37,473 nucleotides of DNA, from contig NZ_FMBC01000045.1 of the NCBI RefSeq assembly GCF_900094795.1, forward strand, positions 1 to 37,473. The letters are read 5' to 3'. This DNA comes from Kosakonia oryziphila (GTDB lineage Bacteria > Pseudomonadota > Gammaproteobacteria > Enterobacterales > Enterobacteriaceae). The number at the start of each line of letters is the position of its first letter. The stretch's first letter is position 1. Shown one piece after another: positions 35,772-37,473 of the stretch. Position numbers and translations under genes: made by a program. Under the pieces are notes generated by a model, which saw only the letters and a list, made by a program, of their open reading frames with translations, did no database searches and was not told where the DNA came from.

Positions 35772-36044
35772 TTAACGGATATAGGAATCAAGTACGCTGA
35801 GTACGACCTCAAGATCGGCCTCGCGCTTGATTTCATCGTTTTCATGGACGATGTGATCGGTCAAATGCCCTTTGATCACTTCGCGCATCAAGCCGTTCAC
35901 TGCGCCTCGAATGGCAGCGATTTGCTGTAAGACCTGCGAGCATTCATGGGGCTCGTCGAGCATTTTTTTCAACGCCGCTACCTGCCCTTCAATTTTGCTG
36001 GCCCGCGCTTTCAGCTTTCGTTTATCCCGGATGGTATGCGACAT
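35772..36044 (-). CDS. rcnR: Ni(II)/Co(II)-sensing repressor RcnR
   Basis: 90 residues, CsoR/RcnR (DUF156) all-helical family. The Ni/Co ligands of RcnR are present: His3 (MSHTIRD), Cys35 (PHECSQ), His60 (VIKGH) and His64 (LTDH). It is a tetramer that binds G-tract operators and lets go when Ni or Co binds. Three such operators lie just ahead of its divergently transcribed partner rcnA. It closely resembles E. coli RcnR. The gene abuts hcaT with a 90-bp gap. Confidence 0.97.
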   Translation of the reverse strand: MSHTIRDKRKLKARASKIEGQVAALKKMLDEPHECSQVLQQIAAIRGAVNGLMREVIKGHLTDHIVHENDEIKREADLEVVLSVLDSYIR

Positions 36045-36093
36045 ACAGCCCTCAACTCATTCATGCGTAACGGGTATCAGCATACCATGCATC

Positions 36094-36149
36094 AACTGGG
36101 GGGGAGTTTATTTCTACTGGGGGGTAGTATTTTTTACTGGGGGGGAGTA
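36094..36149. promoter_or_regulatory. Three tandem RcnR operators in the rcnR-rcnA intergenic region
   Basis: Three 15-bp elements, each with a G-tract inside flanking ACT/AGT inverted repeats: AACTGGGGGGGAGTT (36094-36108), TACTGGGGGGTAGTA (36115-36129) and TACTGGGGGGGAGTA (36135-36149). They are spaced 21 and 20 bp start to start, so all lie on the same DNA face. They match the RcnR recognition rule (TACT-G6-N-AGTA). They sit in the divergent region between rcnR (ATG 36044) and rcnA (ATG 36187), so RcnR can repress both directions. Confidence 0.9.
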
Positions 36150-36186
36150 GATTAAAGCGCACAAAATGTTATCAAGAATTATTCTC

Positions 36187-37095
36187 ATGAACGACTTTAT
36201 CCCCCTTTTTCAGCAAGGAAATGCCTGGTTTTTTATCCCCAGCGCGATACTGCTTGGTGCGTTGCATGGCCTGGAACCGGGCCACTCAAAGACGATGATG
36301 GCAGCCTTTATCATTGCTATCAAAGGCACCGTCAAACAGGCAGTGATGCTGGGGTTGGCCGCCACGCTGTCGCATACAGCCATCGTCTGGCTGATTGCGC
36401 TGGGCGGCATGTATCTCAGCGGCAAGTTCACGGCGCAATCTGTGGAACCCTGGCTGCAAATGGTTTCTGCGATCATCATCATCGGCACCGCGACATGGAT
36501 GTTTTTACGAACCTGGCAGGGTGAGCACGCCTGGAAAAAGGGTCATCACCACGGCCATGATCATCACCATCATCATTCTCATAATCACCACCATGATCAT
36601 GACCACGATCACGGCCATACGCGTCACAGTCGTGGGTTGATCTTTCAGCCTGTACAGGCAGGCAGTCACGCGCAACCCACTATCCTGTCGATGCGTAAAG
36701 TAGTGAAAGAAGAGGAGTATCAGGATGCACACGAGCGGGCACATGCCCGAGATATTGAGCGTCGCTTTCACGGGACGGAAGTGACCAATGGGCAGATCCT
36801 GCTGTTTGGTCTGACCGGTGGGCTGATCCCCTGCCCGGCGGCGATCACCATTCTACTAATCTGTATTCAGCTCAAAGCGCTGACGCTGGGTGCCACGCTG
36901 GTAGTCAGTTTCAGCATCGGCCTTGCGCTGACGCTGGTTGCGGTCGGCGTCGGCGCAGCCTTTAGCGTACAGCAGGCGGCAAAACGCTGGTCCGGCTTCA
37001 ACACCATCGCCCGTAAAGCTCCTTACTTCTCCAGCGCGCTGATTGCGCTGGTCGGAGTGTATATGGGCATCCACGGGTACGCCAGCTTGCAATAA
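36187..37095 (+). CDS. rcnA: Nickel/cobalt efflux protein RcnA
   Basis: 302 residues from ATG 36187 (MNDFIPLFQQGNAWFF); a frame extension to 36166 is not used because the family starts here. NicO-family signatures are HGLEPGHSKTMMAAF (residues 27-41) and FGLTGGLIPCPAAITILLIC (near 207-226), with about six membrane segments. A cytosolic His-rich loop at about 114-147 has about 19 His in 34 residues (HDHHHHHSHNHHHDHDHDHG), followed by a linker (GLIFQPVQAGSHAQPTIL) that I do not recall in the 274-residue K-12 protein. It exports Ni and Co across the inner membrane and is repressed by RcnR. Confidence 0.96.
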   Translation: MNDFIPLFQQGNAWFFIPSAILLGALHGLEPGHSKTMMAAFIIAIKGTVKQAVMLGLAATLSHTAIVWLIALGGMYLSGKFTAQSVEPWLQMVSAIIIIGTATWMFLRTWQGEHAWKKGHHHGHDHHHHHSHNHHHDHDHDHGHTRHSRGLIFQPVQAGSHAQPTILSMRKVVKEEEYQDAHERAHARDIERRFHGTEVTNGQILLFGLTGGLIPCPAAITILLICIQLKALTLGATLVVSFSIGLALTLVAVGVGAAFSVQQAAKRWSGFNTIARKAPYFSSALIALVGVYMGIHGYASLQ

Positions 37096-37117
37096 AGCGC
37101 GTTTGCCAATCGACAGG

Positions 37118-37473
37118 ATCGGGATAGGGGCTGATCTCACGATCAGCCTCCTCCCACACCACCGTACATACGGGTCCGTATACGGCGGTTCGGTTATGTT
37201 TATCGTCGCCTGCCTATAAATCCGGTAGGCCCAGTCTGATGAACAGGCGATTGGGAAGTGCTATGCTCAGTGCCGGACTACAGCTTATCCGCCATTGCTT
37301 ATGGCAACTCCCTACCGTTTGCGCTGCAAGGTCTTTGCTTACTCCCCGTCTGCGCAACTCTTTGAAGCGCTTGCTGCCCGTTTTCCACTGTTTCCACAGG
37401 ACACTTCGCAACCTGCGCCTTATCCACCTGTTCAGATCTCTCATCAGCGTTTGCCACTGGTTCAGTCCATAGT
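37118..37473 (-). mobile_element. Group II intron, 3' end (truncated by window edge)
   Basis: On the minus strand the end of a maturase frame is followed by a domain V-like hairpin (37192-37157; arms ACCGCCGTA and TACGGTGGT enclosing a bulge and an apical CGTA stem). Next comes GGGAGG and a domain VI-like stem GGCTGATC/GATCAGCC (37148-37141 with 37136-37129). The intron should end within a few bases of CCCGAT at about 37118-37123. The 5' end and the rest of domains I-IV lie beyond the window. Confidence 0.82.
37214..37473 (-). CDS. ltrA: Group II intron reverse transcriptase/maturase, C-terminal part
   Basis: The frame is open from the window edge on the minus strand and stops with TAG at 37216-37214, giving about 85 residues. 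It shows the maturase X/GIIM domain pattern: WIRRRLRSVLWKQWKTG, FKELRRRGVSKDLAAQ and SPALSIALPNRLFIRLGL. The polymerase part (with YADD) lies outside the window. The protein helps the intron fold and drives retrohoming. The symbol is generic for the family. Completeness cannot be judged. Confidence 0.88.
   Translation of the reverse strand, partial: YGLNQWQTLMRDLNRWIRRRLRSVLWKQWKTGSKRFKELRRRGVSKDLAAQTVGSCHKQWRISCSPALSIALPNRLFIRLGLPDL

Noticed and set aside
36540-36620. His-codon tandem run that could be a CRISPR-like or microsatellite repeat
   Set aside because: It is in frame with rcnA and encodes the normal His-rich metal loop.
1-37473. CRISPR array, rRNA or tRNA genes
   Set aside because: No regularly spaced repeats, rRNA signatures or tRNA cloverleaf with CCA-adjacent arms were seen on either strand.

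Overview
The window is enterobacterial core chromosome, most likely Escherichia, Citrobacter or a close relative. Gene order matches the E. coli 57-min region: der-bamB-yfgM-hisS-ispG-rodZ-rlmN-ndk-pbpC-yfhM, then sseA/sseB-pepB, then iscX-fdx-hscA-hscB-iscA-iscU-iscS-iscR, trmJ, suhB, csiE and hcaT. Compared from memory, several proteins (YfgM, CsiE, SseB, RlmN ends) differ clearly from E. coli K-12, so this is probably a sister species rather than E. coli proper. No database search was possible.

Layout. (1) 1-3330 is an accessory scar next to der. It holds the 3' end of an IS3-family element, an overlapping DUF3289/DUF943 pair, an AlpA-like regulator with an aberrant C-terminus, a 5'-truncated unknown ORF, and a P4-type integrase ruined by a TGA, a frameshift, a TAG and loss of its C-terminal part. 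(2) 3395-19877, all minus strand, is the housekeeping block: GTPase Der, BAM lipoprotein BamB, YfgM, HisRS, IspG, RodZ, RlmN, Ndk, and the PbpC/YfhM peptidoglycan-repair and alpha-2-macroglobulin pair. (3) 19878-22500 holds a decayed sugar-PTS/GH4 fusion remnant, sseA, a short orphan frame and sseB. (4) 22575-30488 holds pepB, the complete isc Fe-S cluster operon with its IscR-controlled promoter, and trmJ. (5) 30607-35682 holds suhB with a boxA-like leader, BIME repeats, a DUF1007 + NicO pair resembling the ZevAB zinc system, csiE and hcaT. (6) 35772-37095 holds divergent rcnR/rcnA (Ni/Co sensor and efflux pump) with three tandem G-tract operators. (7) From about 37118 to the right edge lies the 3' end of a minus-strand group II intron with the tail of its reverse transcriptase/maturase.

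Functional themes. The isc operon assembles Fe-S clusters. IspG (a 4Fe-4S enzyme), RlmN (4Fe-4S radical SAM) and the self-repressing IscR are clients or sensors within 20 kb. A second theme is metal handling: two different NicO-superfamily transporters (ZevB-like and RcnA) lie within about 6 kb, in the suhB-csiE and post-hcaT slots where K-12 carries other genes. Mobile-element remnants sit at both edges (IS3/integrase on the left, group II intron on the right). No CRISPR array, rRNA or tRNA was seen.
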